Assembly (NCBI RefSeq): GCF_020531965.1
Contig: NZ_JAJAWH010000007.1
Span: 143,984-207,983, forward strand
Length of the DNA stretch: 64,000 nucleotides
Direction: 5' to 3'
Source of the DNA: Pseudorhizobium xiangyangii
GTDB lineage: Bacteria > Pseudomonadota > Alphaproteobacteria > Rhizobiales > Rhizobiaceae
A program made the position numbers and the translations under genes. The notes under the pieces were generated by a model, which had not been told where the DNA came from, made no database searches, and saw only the letters and a list, made by a program, of their open reading frames with translations. Every line of letters starts with the position of its first letter. Positions within the stretch are counted from its first letter, which is position 1. This document shows, piece by piece, positions 17,202-25,628 of the stretch.

Positions 17202-18422
17202 TCAGTGACGGACGCCCGATCCACCGATTGCCACTATGTTGAACGGCATGCCTTTTACAGGGAAACTGCGAGCTTCCTGCAGCGTTTTCGCATCAAGGAT
17301 GCGAACCAGTTGCTCGCGGGGATCTGTCACTGCGATCTCATCGCCCATGACGGCCAGCCGCGGACGTGGATCGCGCCAATGTCCATCCTTGCTGTAGGGT
17401 TGCGTGATTTGCTGCGACCGGCTGAGTTTACCCGTGAGGACGTCGAGGGTGTGGAGCTTGCCGTCTTCAGTGAAAACATAGGCCGTCGTCACACGTTTTG
17501 AATCGAGCGCAAAGTCGACCCGCCGTCCTGGCAATTGGACCAGACGGAAGGCCTCTTCTGCTGAGGGATCGATCACGACGACCTTGTCCTCTCCGTAATT
17601 GCCAAGGAAGAATTGCATGGCCTTGCCGCCGAGCAGCGTGCCGACTTTCCCTTCCGGCATGTCCTGACCGTATTGCAGCATCTTTACTTCAGGCGGCTTG
17701 GAGCCGTCACCGCTTGCAACCAGAACCCCTTCCTCGCACCCGAAGGCGACCACGCCGATCGAACTTGCCTCCCCATGGAGACCGGTGCAGGGGGCGATAT
17801 CGCCGACCTGCTGGCCTTGGGCATCCGTAACCTTGAGGCCAAGTCGCGGCGGTAGTTCATCAGGTTTCGTATCGACCGTCATATTTGGCTCGGACATAAG
17901 CATGTACGATCCGAGCGGCACAACGATCCCGTGATGCGGAGCTGTTGTCTTGACCCGCTCATAGTCCGTTTTACCTTCAAGAAGTTCGTTCTCCCGGACG
18001 ACGCGGGCTTCGCCCTCCAGATCGAAGAACTGCAAGATCTCCCCACCATGAGGAACCGCGTGGACCGGCCGCTTGCCTTCCATGCGCACCGGCAACAATG
18101 CCGGATCCTCGAGTTCGATATCCCGATGCTCACCGTGGTCACCGAGGCTGACACCAGTCTTTATGACATCCACCGCGTTGCCATCCATCTGGACCGCGAA
18201 CACGGTCTGGCCGCTTTCACTGGGAACGAGATGCGTGGCGTAGCCCTTCAGCGGAAACTCTGCCAATTGCTCACCGGTTACCCCATTGATCGCGGTCAGC
18301 TTGGCGGCCTGCTGATCACCGACGAACAGTCGCCACGCCTCCACATCATTTGCCTGGGCTGTTGTTACGACGCCGAGCGGAATGGCCACCGAAAAAAGAA
18401 AACGGGAAAGGGTTCGATTCAT
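17202..18422 (-). CDS. aztD: Periplasmic zinc metallochaperone, AztD-like beta-propeller protein
   Basis: The 406-residue precursor has a signal peptide ending near TAQAND and a repeat-rich body resembling a WD40-like propeller. Histidine and cysteine features fit zinc binding: GDHGEHRD, VHAVPHGGE, TTAPHHG, and paired cysteines in CTGLHGEASS and FGCEEG. AztD proteins hand zinc to the AztC binding protein of an ABC importer in Paracoccus. No aztABC genes are visible here, so the partner must be elsewhere. A Zur-like palindrome overlaps the region just before the ribosome site AGGAGGAG. The family call is from pattern and memory, not a search. Confidence 0.7.
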   Translation of the reverse strand: MNRTLSRFLFSVAIPLGVVTTAQANDVEAWRLFVGDQQAAKLTAINGVTGEQLAEFPLKGYATHLVPSESGQTVFAVQMDGNAVDVIKTGVSLGDHGEHRDIELEDPALLPVRMEGKRPVHAVPHGGEILQFFDLEGEARVVRENELLEGKTDYERVKTTAPHHGIVVPLGSYMLMSEPNMTVDTKPDELPPRLGLKVTDAQGQQVGDIAPCTGLHGEASSIGVVAFGCEEGVLVASGDGSKPPEVKMLQYGQDMPEGKVGTLLGGKAMQFFLGNYGEDKVVVIDPSAEEAFRLVQLPGRRVDFALDSKRVTTAYVFTEDGKLHTLDVLTGKLSRSQQITQPYSKDGHWRDPRPRLAVMGDEIAVTDPREQLVRILDAKTLQEARSFPVKGMPFNIVAIGGSGVRH

Positions 18423-18435
18423 AAAAGACTCCTCC

Positions 18436-18455
18436 TGTAATGTAATAGCATTACA
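18436..18455. promoter_or_regulatory. Zur-like palindrome upstream of aztD
   Basis: TGTAATG and CATTACA form perfect seven-base arms around TAATAG. The site ends 14 bp before the aztD start and abuts its ribosome site. AT-rich GTAATG...CATTAC palindromes are typical of Zur operators in alphaproteobacteria, and repression in zinc excess would suit a zinc chaperone. Binding is inferred. Confidence 0.55.
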
Positions 18456-18682
18456 TCTAGAGGGCAGACTTTGGTCTGTCCAGCTATTTTGTGCCTCCCT
18501 CGACGAGGTCGAGCAGGGGAAAAATGCGGCTCTATATTGGCGATGGTCAAACGCCTCATCCGAGCGCGAGCAAAACTAGGCGCAAGCGCCTGCTGCGCCG
18601 GAAGGTGATCTTGCTTCGGGGAAGTCGTTGAACGGATAATGCCAACCGTGAACGATCACGCTCGGCCGAACGCACGAAGAAC

Positions 18683-18862
18683 TCAGCGTTCTTTGCTGGC
18701 GCTCGCCTCTGCGAGAGAGAGCTTCTCCAGGAGATGCTGGAAGGAGCCTGTATCCTGCAATAAGTGAAATACGGACAGAGATTGAAGGTGCCGCCTGACC
18801 TCGGCATTGCCAATATGGCGATAGTACGGTTTGTCACTGCCTGCTTTGAATTCGCTATTCAT
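18683..18862 (-). CDS. Possible small protein of 59 residues, unknown
   Basis: A 59-residue frame starts at ATG 18862 and lies in the 544 bp gap between aztD and the Xre gene. It contains the amphipathic stretch RHLQSLSVFHLLQDTG followed by SFQHLLEKLSLAEA. The ribosome site is weak (GAGCGG) and codon use is mixed. I do not recognise the family. It could equally be chance. Nothing else in 18456-18966 looks coding to me. Confidence 0.25.
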   Translation of the reverse strand: MNSEFKAGSDKPYYRHIGNAEVRRHLQSLSVFHLLQDTGSFQHLLEKLSLAEASASKER

Positions 18863-18966
18863 GCCGCTCACTGCAAATATCTGATTTGCGATCAAAACTA
18901 TAAAGTTGACGTCTCGTTCCCATATTTTCGACTAAAACGACAAGCGCCGGGGCTCTGGAGCAGCCG

Positions 18967-19284
18967 TCAATCATCTGCGCTGGCACCAGAAGCCCGCATC
19001 TGCTCCTCAGCGTCGTCGCCGGTAACGTCTCCATCGGATTTGCAACAAACGCCCGGCCCGTAACCTGGAACCAGGGTAAACACGACGCCGCCCTCCTCGA
19101 AAGCCCGGCGTATTTGCGTTGCCGTCGATCGGTGCAGCTGATGCCGGCATCCCTCATAGTCTCGAATCGTACTGCGAGAGACTTCCGAGCGCTCAGCCAA
19201 TTGCTCCTGCGTCCAGTTGAGCAGGCCGCGCGCCGCGCGACATAATGACGGCGTCAGATTTGCGTCCAAAACTTCTTGACCCAT
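18967..19284 (-). CDS. Xre-family helix-turn-helix regulator
   Basis: The protein has about 105 residues from ATG 19284; a start at 19320 would add 12 residues and lie inside a dyad. The Cro/CI-type helix-turn-helix is clear: LCRAARGLLNWTQEQLAERSEVSRSTIRDYE in adjoining helices, with LLNWTQEQLA leading into the recognition helix SRSTIRDYE, followed by IRRAFEEGGVVF, a continuation common in rhizobial members. The C-terminal tail is acidic and probably unstructured. It is divergent from the Mrp antiporter operon and shares a 49 bp nested dyad with it, so it may control that operon or itself. Confidence 0.8.
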   Translation of the reverse strand: MGQEVLDANLTPSLCRAARGLLNWTQEQLAERSEVSRSTIRDYEGCRHQLHRSTATQIRRAFEEGGVVFTLVPGYGPGVCCKSDGDVTGDDAEEQMRASGASADD

Positions 19285-19295
19285 GCCACCTAACC

Positions 19296-19344
19296 CACCA
19301 TATTGGCGAATATACCCCATTTTGGGGGAAATTCAAATATGGTG
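19296..19344. promoter_or_regulatory. Nested dyad between the Xre gene and the Mrp operon
   Basis: An outer inverted repeat CACCATATT (19296-19304) / AATATGGTG (19336-19344) encloses an inner one, CCCCA-TTT-TGGGG (19315-19327). The two centres differ by only one base. It sits upstream of the Xre ATG at 19284 and before the antiporter operon, the natural place for an operator bound by the regulator. Confidence 0.5.
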
Positions 19345-19481
19345 TCGCAAGGCGGAAAAGCTATACTTCGGGACCCGTAGCTGCGTACTGCAGATGCGAA
19401 TCAAGGTTCTGCGGTCACTGGCGGCCAGGAGATTATAAGGTTGGGGTAATCACGCAGTCGGCTCTTCTCATACTGGTGATG

Positions 19482-22367
19482 GCACTTCCTTTTGTCGGAA
19501 GCATCCTCATTGCACTCTTGCTCAGGACGAATTCGAGGCTTTTGCCCGCGTCGGTAGCCGGCTTTATCGCGGCAACAGTCGCGATTGCCACAGCAGCTCT
19601 CTATCCTTTCGTAAGAAATGGCGGTGTCGTTCGCTTCGAAGCCGAATGGCTGCCACAGCTTGGGGTCAACCTCACGCTGCGAATGGACGGGTTCGCGTGG
19701 ATGTTTGCCATGCTGGTGGCGATCATCGGGCTCATGGTTGTCCTTTATGCCCGTTACTATATGTCCGAGGACGATCCCGTCCCCCGGTTCTTCTCCTTCC
19801 TGCTCGCGTTCATGGGTTCGATGCTCGGCATTGTCGTCTCCGGCAATGTCATCCTGCTCGCGGTTTTCTGGGAACTCACAAGCCTCTCGTCCTTCCTGCT
19901 GATCAGCTACTGGCACCAGAACCCGGCAGCCCGCGACGGCGCGCGCATGGCGCTGACCGTCACCGCGACCGGCGGTTTCTGCCTGCTCGTCGGCCTGTTG
20001 ATCCTTGGAAACATCGTCGGCAGCTACGATCTCGACGCCATCCTCGCCGCCGGTGACCAGATCAAGGCTGATCCGCTTTACCTCACAAGCCTTGTCCTCA
20101 TCCTCCTTGGTGCCTTCACCAAGAGCGCGCAGTTCCCGTTTCATTTCTGGCTGCCGAACGCCATGGCGGCACCGACCCCCGTTTCCGCCTACCTGCACTC
20201 GGCGACCATGGTGAAGGCCGGCGTATTTTTGCTTGTGCGCCTTTCCCCGGCTCTTTCCGGTACGTACGAGTGGTTCATACTTGTCGGGCTTGCCGGCATC
20301 ACCACCCTTGTCCTCGGCGCCTATTTCGCGATGTTCCAGCAAGACCTGAAAGGCTTGCTGGCCTATTCCACGATAAGCCATCTTGGGCTCATCACGACTC
20401 TTCTCAGCCTTGGCAGTCCTGTCGCGACAGTTGCCGCCATATTCCACATGATGAACCACGCCACATTCAAGGCGTCGCTCTTCATGGCCGCAGGCATTAT
20501 CGACCATGAGACCGGCACCCGCGACATGCGGCGCTTGAGCGGACTCTTACGATATCTTCCGATCACCGGGCGGCTGGCCATGATCGCCAGCGCCGCGATG
20601 GCCGGCGTACCTCTTCTGAACGGCTTCCTCTCCAAGGAAATGTTCTTTGCCGAGGCCGTCGAAACCCATGCGGATTCGTGGCTTGACACTGCGCTGCCCT
20701 ATCTTGCCGTCATCGCAAGTGCCTTCAGCGTCGCCTATTCCCTTCGCTTCATTCATACGGTCTTCTTCGGCCCGCCACCGGTCGATCTCCCAAATCCCAA
20801 GCCGCACGAACCACCACACTGGATGCGCTTTCCAATCGAGTTTCTGGTTGTCGCCTGCCTTGTCGTCGGTATCGTTCCGAATTTCACCATTGGGCCTTTC
20901 CTTGAGGTCGCAGCTTTCAGCGTACTGGGTGAATCCACGCCGGAGTACAGCCTCTCGATCTGGCACGGCTTCAATATCCCGCTGATGATGAGCCTGCTTG
21001 CCCTCTCAATGGGCATCGCGATCTACGTCGTATTCCGGGATTACTTCTCGCGATGCGATGACGGGCCTCCGTGGTTCCGCCACCTGCGTGGTCAACGTAT
21101 CTTCGAGCGCGTCCTCGTCACACTTTCCTGGCGTTGGGCAAGAAGCCTTGAAGGACGGCTCGGAACCAGGAATCTGCAGCCACAGCTGAGATGGGTGACC
21201 TTTATCGGGTTCATGGCCGCGCTCCTGCCCCTGTATTTGTCTGGTTTCCAGCCGCGCATGATTGCCCCTTCCGGCGTGGATGCCCCATTCCTCGGGATGT
21301 GGATCGTCGGAGGGTGCCTGGCCATCGGAACCGCCTACCTTGCTAAGTATCATCGTCTTGCGGCCCTTGTGATGCTTGGGGGCGTCGGACTGATCGTATG
21401 CACGACTTTTGTCTGGCTCTCCGCCCCCGATCTGGCCGTAACGCAATTGCTGGTGGAGATCGTCACCACCGTGCTGATTCTGCTTGGCTTGCGTTGGCTC
21501 CCCAAGAGGGCGAACACACTCAAGGACGAGCTGACATTCCGCGCCCGCTTCAGACGTTTCCGGGACTTCCTTCTGGCATCGATCTGCGGGGTCGGCATGG
21601 CTTTCATAGCCTACGCCGTGATGACCATGAGGGTCCCCGACGCGATCGCCAATTTCTTGCTGGAGAACGCCTATACGCAGGGTGGTGGGCGCAACGTCGT
21701 CAACGTCATCCTCGTCGATTTCCGTGGCTTCGATACGCTCGGAGAGATTACCGTTCTCGGCATTGTGGCACTCACGGTCTATGCCCTGCTGCGCCGCTTC
21801 CGTCCGGCCTCCGACAGCATGGCGCCGCCTGAGCAGCAACGGGCTCAGTCAGTATTTGATGAACAGCAGCCGGATCGCGATGTCGGCGATACCGTACGCG
21901 ACTACCTGCTCGTGCCGTCAGTGATCATGCAGTGGCTCTTCCCGGTCGTCATCACGCTGGCAATCTACATTTTCATCCGTGGACACGATCTGCCGGGTGG
22001 CGGCTTCTCCGCCGGCCTGACAATGTCGATAGCCTTCCTGCTGCAATATCTTGCGGGCGGCACCCGCTGGGCGGAGGAGCGCATCCGCATCCTGCCGCTG
22101 CATTGGATGGGGTCTGGACTTCTGGTCGCAGCGGCAACGGGAATTGGCTCCTGGTTGCTTGGCTACCCCTTCCTCACATCGCATTCGCGCTATCTGGACC
22201 TGCCCTTGATTGGAAAAGTACCGGCCGCCAGCGCAATGTTGTTCGATCTCGGCGTGTTCCTTCTCGTCGTGGGCTCGACAGTGCTCATCCTCGTCGCACT
22301 GGCACACCAGTCGGTCCGTATCAACCGGATACGCGCGATCGATGAATCAAGAGAGGAGCCCAGCTGA
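19482..22367 (+). CDS. phaA: Cation/proton antiporter subunit A fused to subunit B (group 2 Mrp/Pha)
   Basis: The largest membrane subunit, about 960 residues. It starts near MALPFVGSILIALLL and carries the proton-antiporter core: MGSMLGIVVSGNVILLAVFWE, GAFTKSAQFPFHFWLPNAM (the conserved lysine), STISHLG and MNHATFKASLFMAAG. About residue 700 onward holds the MrpA C-terminal domain, and the last about 150 residues (FPVVITLAIYIFIRGHDLPG) are an MrpB domain, so A and B are fused. The operon exports Na+ or K+ in exchange for protons. The start is uncertain: the frame opens far upstream, and the good ribosome-like AGGAG...AAGG at 19426-19440 has no ATG, GTG or TTG in frame after it until 19479. 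Confidence 0.92.
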   Translation, partial: ALPFVGSILIALLLRTNSRLLPASVAGFIAATVAIATAALYPFVRNGGVVRFEAEWLPQLGVNLTLRMDGFAWMFAMLVAIIGLMVVLYARYYMSEDDPVPRFFSFLLAFMGSMLGIVVSGNVILLAVFWELTSLSSFLLISYWHQNPAARDGARMALTVTATGGFCLLVGLLILGNIVGSYDLDAILAAGDQIKADPLYLTSLVLILLGAFTKSAQFPFHFWLPNAMAAPTPVSAYLHSATMVKAGVFLLVRLSPALSGTYEWFILVGLAGITTLVLGAYFAMFQQDLKGLLAYSTISHLGLITTLLSLGSPVATVAAIFHMMNHATFKASLFMAAGIIDHETGTRDMRRLSGLLRYLPITGRLAMIASAAMAGVPLLNGFLSKEMFFAEAVETHADSWLDTALPYLAVIASAFSVAYSLRFIHTVFFGPPPVDLPNPKPHEPPHWMRFPIEFLVVACLVVGIVPNFTIGPFLEVAAFSVLGESTPEYSLSIWHGFNIPLMMSLLALSMGIAIYVVFRDYFSRCDDGPPWFRHLRGQRIFERVLVTLSWRWARSLEGRLGTRNLQPQLRWVTFIGFMAALLPLYLSGFQPRMIAPSGVDAPFLGMWIVGGCLAIGTAYLAKYHRLAALVMLGGVGLIVCTTFVWLSAPDLAVTQLLVEIVTTVLILLGLRWLPKRANTLKDELTFRARFRRFRDFLLASICGVGMAFIAYAVMTMRVPDAIANFLLENAYTQGGGRNVVNVILVDFRGFDTLGEITVLGIVALTVYALLRRFRPASDSMAPPEQQRAQSVFDEQQPDRDVGDTVRDYLLVPSVIMQWLFPVVITLAIYIFIRGHDLPGGGFSAGLTMSIAFLLQYLAGGTRWAEERIRILPLHWMGSGLLVAAATGIGSWLLGYPFLTSHSRYLDLPLIGKVPAASAMLFDLGVFLLVVGSTVLILVALAHQSVRINRIRAIDESREEPS

Positions 22368-22705
22368 TGGAACTCGTTCTCGCAATTGCCATCGGTATCA
22401 TGACCAGCTGCGGCGTATGGCTGATCCTGCGCCCGCGCACCTATCAGGTGATCATAGGGCTTTCTCTCCTTTCCTATGCCGTGAACCTCTTCATCTTCGG
22501 AGTCGGCGGGTTGAAATCGGATGAGCCGCCTCTTCTTGTCGACGGCGTGGCGATCGAGACACTCACCGATCCCGTTCCTCAGGCGCTTGTCCTGACGGCC
22601 ATTGTGATCGGGTTCGCCACGACAGCCCTGTTCCTCGTCGTTCTCCTGGCTTCCCGGGGCCTCACCGGCAGCGACCACGTGGACGGAAGGAGCGATCGCC
22701 GATGA
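22367..22705 (+). CDS. phaC: Cation/proton antiporter subunit C
   Basis: The protein has 112 residues with three hydrophobic segments, NuoK-like as usual for MrpC. Visible motifs are GVWLILRPRTYQVIIGLSLL, SYAVNLFIFGVGG and DPVPQALVLTAIVIGFA, the last being nearly invariant in the family. The start codon shares one base with the phaA stop (TGATG) and the stop overlaps the phaD start. The subunit is needed for antiport as part of the whole hetero-oligomer. Confidence 0.94.
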   Translation: MELVLAIAIGIMTSCGVWLILRPRTYQVIIGLSLLSYAVNLFIFGVGGLKSDEPPLLVDGVAIETLTDPVPQALVLTAIVIGFATTALFLVVLLASRGLTGSDHVDGRSDRR

Positions 22706-24330
22706 TCGAGCTTTCACACCACCTGATTGTCCTGCCCATCCTTATCCCGTTGATTACGGGAGCGGTGCTGCTTTTCATTGCTGACCGACAGCGCGTCCTG
22801 AAGGCGTTGGTCAGCCTTACCGGTACTGTCGCGCTGGCCGCTGTCGCTCTGCTGCTCATCGGCATTGTCGCCAGCGAAAACAGCTTCGACGGGGTCTATC
22901 TCCTGGGGAACTGGGCATCACCCTTCGGCATCGTGCTGGTAATCGACAAGCTGTCCGCACTCATGGTTGCCTTGACGGCGATCATGGCCGTTCCGGTCCT
23001 CGCCTTCTCACTAGCACGCTGGCATTCCGCCGGGGCACACTTCCACAGCCTCTACCAGTTTCTCCTGATGGGCTTGAACGGAGCGTTCCTCACCGGGGAC
23101 CTGTTCAACCTTTTCGTCTTCTTCGAAGTGATGCTGGCGGCGTCCTATGGCCTTCTCCTGCACGGCTCAGGCCCGCTGCGTGTGAAGGCAGGGATGCACT
23201 ATATCGCCGTCAACCTGGCTGCGGCGCTGCTGTTCCTGATCGGCGTCAGTCTCATCTATGGCACCGCGGGCACCCTCAACATGGCAGACCTCGCTGCCCG
23301 CATCCCGACGATCGAGCCCGATCGCCGGATGCTGATGGAGGCAGGGGCCGCCGTTCTCGGCGTCGCATTCCTGACCAAGGCCGGCATGTGGCCGCTCTGC
23401 TTCTGGCTGCCCAGCGCCTACAGCGTGGCGGCTGCCCCCGTTGCCGCCATTTTCACGTTGATGAGCAAGGTTGGCATCTACATCATCCTGCGTCTGACAA
23501 CGCTCCTGTTTTCCGAAGGTCCGTCTGCCGGCTTCGGGTCCGACGTTCTGCTCTACGGCGGCATGGCAACGCTGGCGTTCGGAACGATCGGCGTCCTGGC
23601 ATCGCAGGCGTTGGGTCGCATCGGAGCCTATTCGGTGCTCGTGTCCTCCGGCACATTGCTGGCCGTCATTGGCCTCGACGATTCCGCGGCTATATCCGGC
23701 GGACTTCTCTATCTTCTTAGCTCCAGCCTCACGCTCGGCGCGTTTTTCATGCTGGTCGAGCTGGTCGAGCGCGGCCAGGACGCGGGTGCATCGGTTCTTG
23801 CCGTCACCATGGAGGCTTATGGCGACGCGGACGACGAGATTCCGGAGGAAGGAGAAGGCGTCACCATGCCGGGGACCCTGGCCGTGCTCGGCATTTGTTT
23901 TGCCGCCTGCGCCATCCTCCTGTCCGGTCTGCCGCCACTGTCCGGGTTCGTGGCCAAGTTTGCGATGCTGTCGGCATTGATCGGCACCGGTTCTATCGGC
24001 GTCCCCCCCACAGCTCCGGCACTCGCCGTCGTCACGTTGGTCATCCTCGGCGGACTTGCCACGCTTATTGCCCTGACCCGCGCTGGTATTCGCACTTTCT
24101 GGAGCTCTATTGAGGGAACCGTGCCACGGGTGCTGGTCATCGAGATCGTTCCCGTCATGTTGATCCTCGCACTGACGGCCGCACTGACAGTAAAGGCTGG
24201 CCCGGCACTGGCCTTCATGGAAGCAACCATCCGAGGGGTGACTGGACCGCAAGCCTATATCGGAGCCGTGGAGAAGACCGTGCCGCTGCCCTCGTGGCGG
24301 GACCTGCAGCCGTCGGCAAAGGGGGATTGA
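22702..24330 (+). CDS. phaD: Cation/proton antiporter subunit D
   Basis: The protein has 542 residues, NuoN/NuoM-like, with about 14 hydrophobic segments. Key pieces are LLMGLNGAFLTGDLFNLFVF (conserved acidic helix), FFEVMLAASYGLLLHG, KAGMHYIAVNLAAALLFLIG, LTKAGMWPLCFWLPSAYS and LSGLPPLSGFVAKFAML. It is the second proton-channel-like subunit of the Mrp complex. It overlaps phaC by four bases and ends 3 bp before phaE. Confidence 0.95.
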   Translation: MIELSHHLIVLPILIPLITGAVLLFIADRQRVLKALVSLTGTVALAAVALLLIGIVASENSFDGVYLLGNWASPFGIVLVIDKLSALMVALTAIMAVPVLAFSLARWHSAGAHFHSLYQFLLMGLNGAFLTGDLFNLFVFFEVMLAASYGLLLHGSGPLRVKAGMHYIAVNLAAALLFLIGVSLIYGTAGTLNMADLAARIPTIEPDRRMLMEAGAAVLGVAFLTKAGMWPLCFWLPSAYSVAAAPVAAIFTLMSKVGIYIILRLTTLLFSEGPSAGFGSDVLLYGGMATLAFGTIGVLASQALGRIGAYSVLVSSGTLLAVIGLDDSAAISGGLLYLLSSSLTLGAFFMLVELVERGQDAGASVLAVTMEAYGDADDEIPEEGEGVTMPGTLAVLGICFAACAILLSGLPPLSGFVAKFAMLSALIGTGSIGVPPTAPALAVVTLVILGGLATLIALTRAGIRTFWSSIEGTVPRVLVIEIVPVMLILALTAALTVKAGPALAFMEATIRGVTGPQAYIGAVEKTVPLPSWRDLQPSAKGD

Positions 24331-24333
24331 CGA

Positions 24334-24810
24334 ATGTTCCCTTATCCACTTCTCACTATTGCCCTGCTGGTGATGTGGCTGCTGCTCAACGACTTCACGC
24401 TCGGCCATCTTCTGCTTGGCAGCATCGTCGCCGTCTTCGCCTCCTGGGGCATGGCGGCGTTGCGTCCGGACAAGCCGAAGCTGCGCAAATGGTATCTGCT
24501 GCCAAAGCTTTTTGCCATCGTCATGGTGGACGTCATCCGTTCAAACCTGGCGGTCAGCTGGGTTATTTTGCGCGGCCGCACGAGGGGGCACCACGCCTCG
24601 TTCATCAACCTGCCGCTCGATATCGATGATCCGACGGCACTTGCCGTTTTTGCCGTCATCATAACAAGCACGCCCGGTTCGGCCTGGCTGGAATATGACT
24701 CTCGCCGGCGCTCCGTACTCATCCATGTCCTCGACCTTATCGACGAGGACGAGTGGCGGGACCAGCTCAAGAACCGCTACGAAAAATTGCTGCTGGAGAT
24801 CTTCTCATGA
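24334..24810 (+). CDS. phaE: Cation/proton antiporter subunit E
   Basis: The protein has 158 residues of the MrpE family: two N-terminal membrane segments (LLTIALLVMWLLLNDF and LLLGSIVAVFASWGMA) and a cytoplasmic domain. The latter carries FIVMVDVIRSNL-like residues (here FAIVMVDVIRSNLAVSWVIL), ALAVFAVIITSTPGSAWLE and VLIHVLDLIDEDEW. The stop overlaps the phaF start as ATGA. It helps assembly of the antiporter. Confidence 0.94.
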   Translation: MFPYPLLTIALLVMWLLLNDFTLGHLLLGSIVAVFASWGMAALRPDKPKLRKWYLLPKLFAIVMVDVIRSNLAVSWVILRGRTRGHHASFINLPLDIDDPTALAVFAVIITSTPGSAWLEYDSRRRSVLIHVLDLIDEDEWRDQLKNRYEKLLLEIFS

Positions 24811-25088
24811 GCGCGATCATCATCTTCACCTCCGTCAGCATTGCCCAGGTGATACTCATGATCGCCATGGCCATATCCTCGGTGCGCATGTTTTACGGAC
24901 CGCGGGCTCAGGACCGCATCATCGGCCTTGACGCACTTTACGTGAACGCCATGCTGTTGCTGGTAACGTTCGGCATTGGCACCGGGCGGACCGTCTACTT
25001 CGAGGCGGCGCTGGTCATCGGACTTCTTGGCTTCGTCTCGTCCGTCTCTCTCGCGAAATTCCTTATGCGAGGGGAGGTGATCGAATGA
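24807..25088 (+). CDS. phaF: Cation/proton antiporter subunit F
   Basis: The protein has 93 residues with three membrane segments. Start ATG 24807 overlaps the phaE stop; a frame opening further upstream would run inside phaE. The family motif GPRAQDRIIGLDALYVNAML is present, followed by VYFEAALVIGLLGFVSSVSLAKFL. The stop overlaps phaG, continuing the chain of four-base overlaps. Confidence 0.94.
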   Translation: MSAIIIFTSVSIAQVILMIAMAISSVRMFYGPRAQDRIIGLDALYVNAMLLLVTFGIGTGRTVYFEAALVIGLLGFVSSVSLAKFLMRGEVIE

Positions 25089-25483
25089 TCTACTCCGCAG
25101 CCGACGTACCGGTCTGGGCAGCCGCCGCGATTGCCTTCTTCTTGCTGTTCGGCGCGCTCCTCGCCTTGATCGGCGCCATCGGCTTCCTGCGCCTTCCGAC
25201 GTTCTACGAGCGCATCCATGCGCCGACACTTTCGACGAGCTGGGGCACTGGCGGCATCATGACGGCCTCGATCCTGTTCTTCAGCATCGCCGGAGGCCGC
25301 CTCGTTGCACATGAAATCCTGATCGGTATCTTCATCACCGTCACCACCCCGGTAACCTTCATGCTCCTGGCACGTGCGGCTCTCCATCGCGACCGTGTCG
25401 AGAACCACCCCGACGTGCCCACCAGGGCCGAGCTCGTGGTGAGCACCATCCAGGACAGAGCATCGGATGAGAAAGGCGCATAA
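25085..25483 (+). CDS. phaG: Cation/proton antiporter subunit G
   Basis: The protein has 132 residues with three membrane segments and the MrpG signature IGAIGFLRLPTFYERIHAPT, then TSWGTGGIMTASILFF and TTPVTFMLLARAALHR. It closes the six-gene phaA(B)CDEFG operon. The whole set is the group 2 form, in which subunits A and B are one polypeptide. Confidence 0.94.
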   Translation: MIYSAADVPVWAAAAIAFFLLFGALLALIGAIGFLRLPTFYERIHAPTLSTSWGTGGIMTASILFFSIAGGRLVAHEILIGIFITVTTPVTFMLLARAALHRDRVENHPDVPTRAELVVSTIQDRASDEKGA

Positions 25484-25523
25484 GCAGCATTTTGCCCTAA
25501 AAACCGGCAACCACCTAATTCAT

Positions 25524-25538
25524 GGCAAAATATTTGCC
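25524..25538. promoter_or_regulatory. Palindrome GGCAAA-ATA-TTTGCC before the ABC transporter
   Basis: A perfect six-base dyad with a three-base centre lies 91 bp upstream of the binding-protein ATG at 25629. It is the only strong symmetric site in the 145 bp gap and suggests an operator for a regulator of LacI or LysR/Lrp size. The regulator cannot be named. Confidence 0.35.
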
Positions 25539-25628
25539 TCGCATGCAGTAAATTGCAGTTTTCTACCGCTCATCCGTTCCTAGTTTCTGGCAATTAGATG
25601 TCATCACCGACTTCTGAAAGGAACTATA

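Noticed and set aside
18587-18607. GC-rich inverted sequence GGCGCAAGCGCC region as a terminator
   Set aside because: The loop is only two bases in the perfect form, and it lies upstream of a minus-strand gene start, not after a gene.
18556-18837. Minus-strand frame of 93 codons between aztD and the Xre gene
   Set aside because: Odd composition, no ribosome site and no family resemblance; overlaps the slightly better small frame at 18683-18862.
19245-19481. Upstream extension of phaA to ATG 19245
   Set aside because: It would overlap the Xre gene and its dyad and encodes no membrane or conserved sequence until about residue 70.
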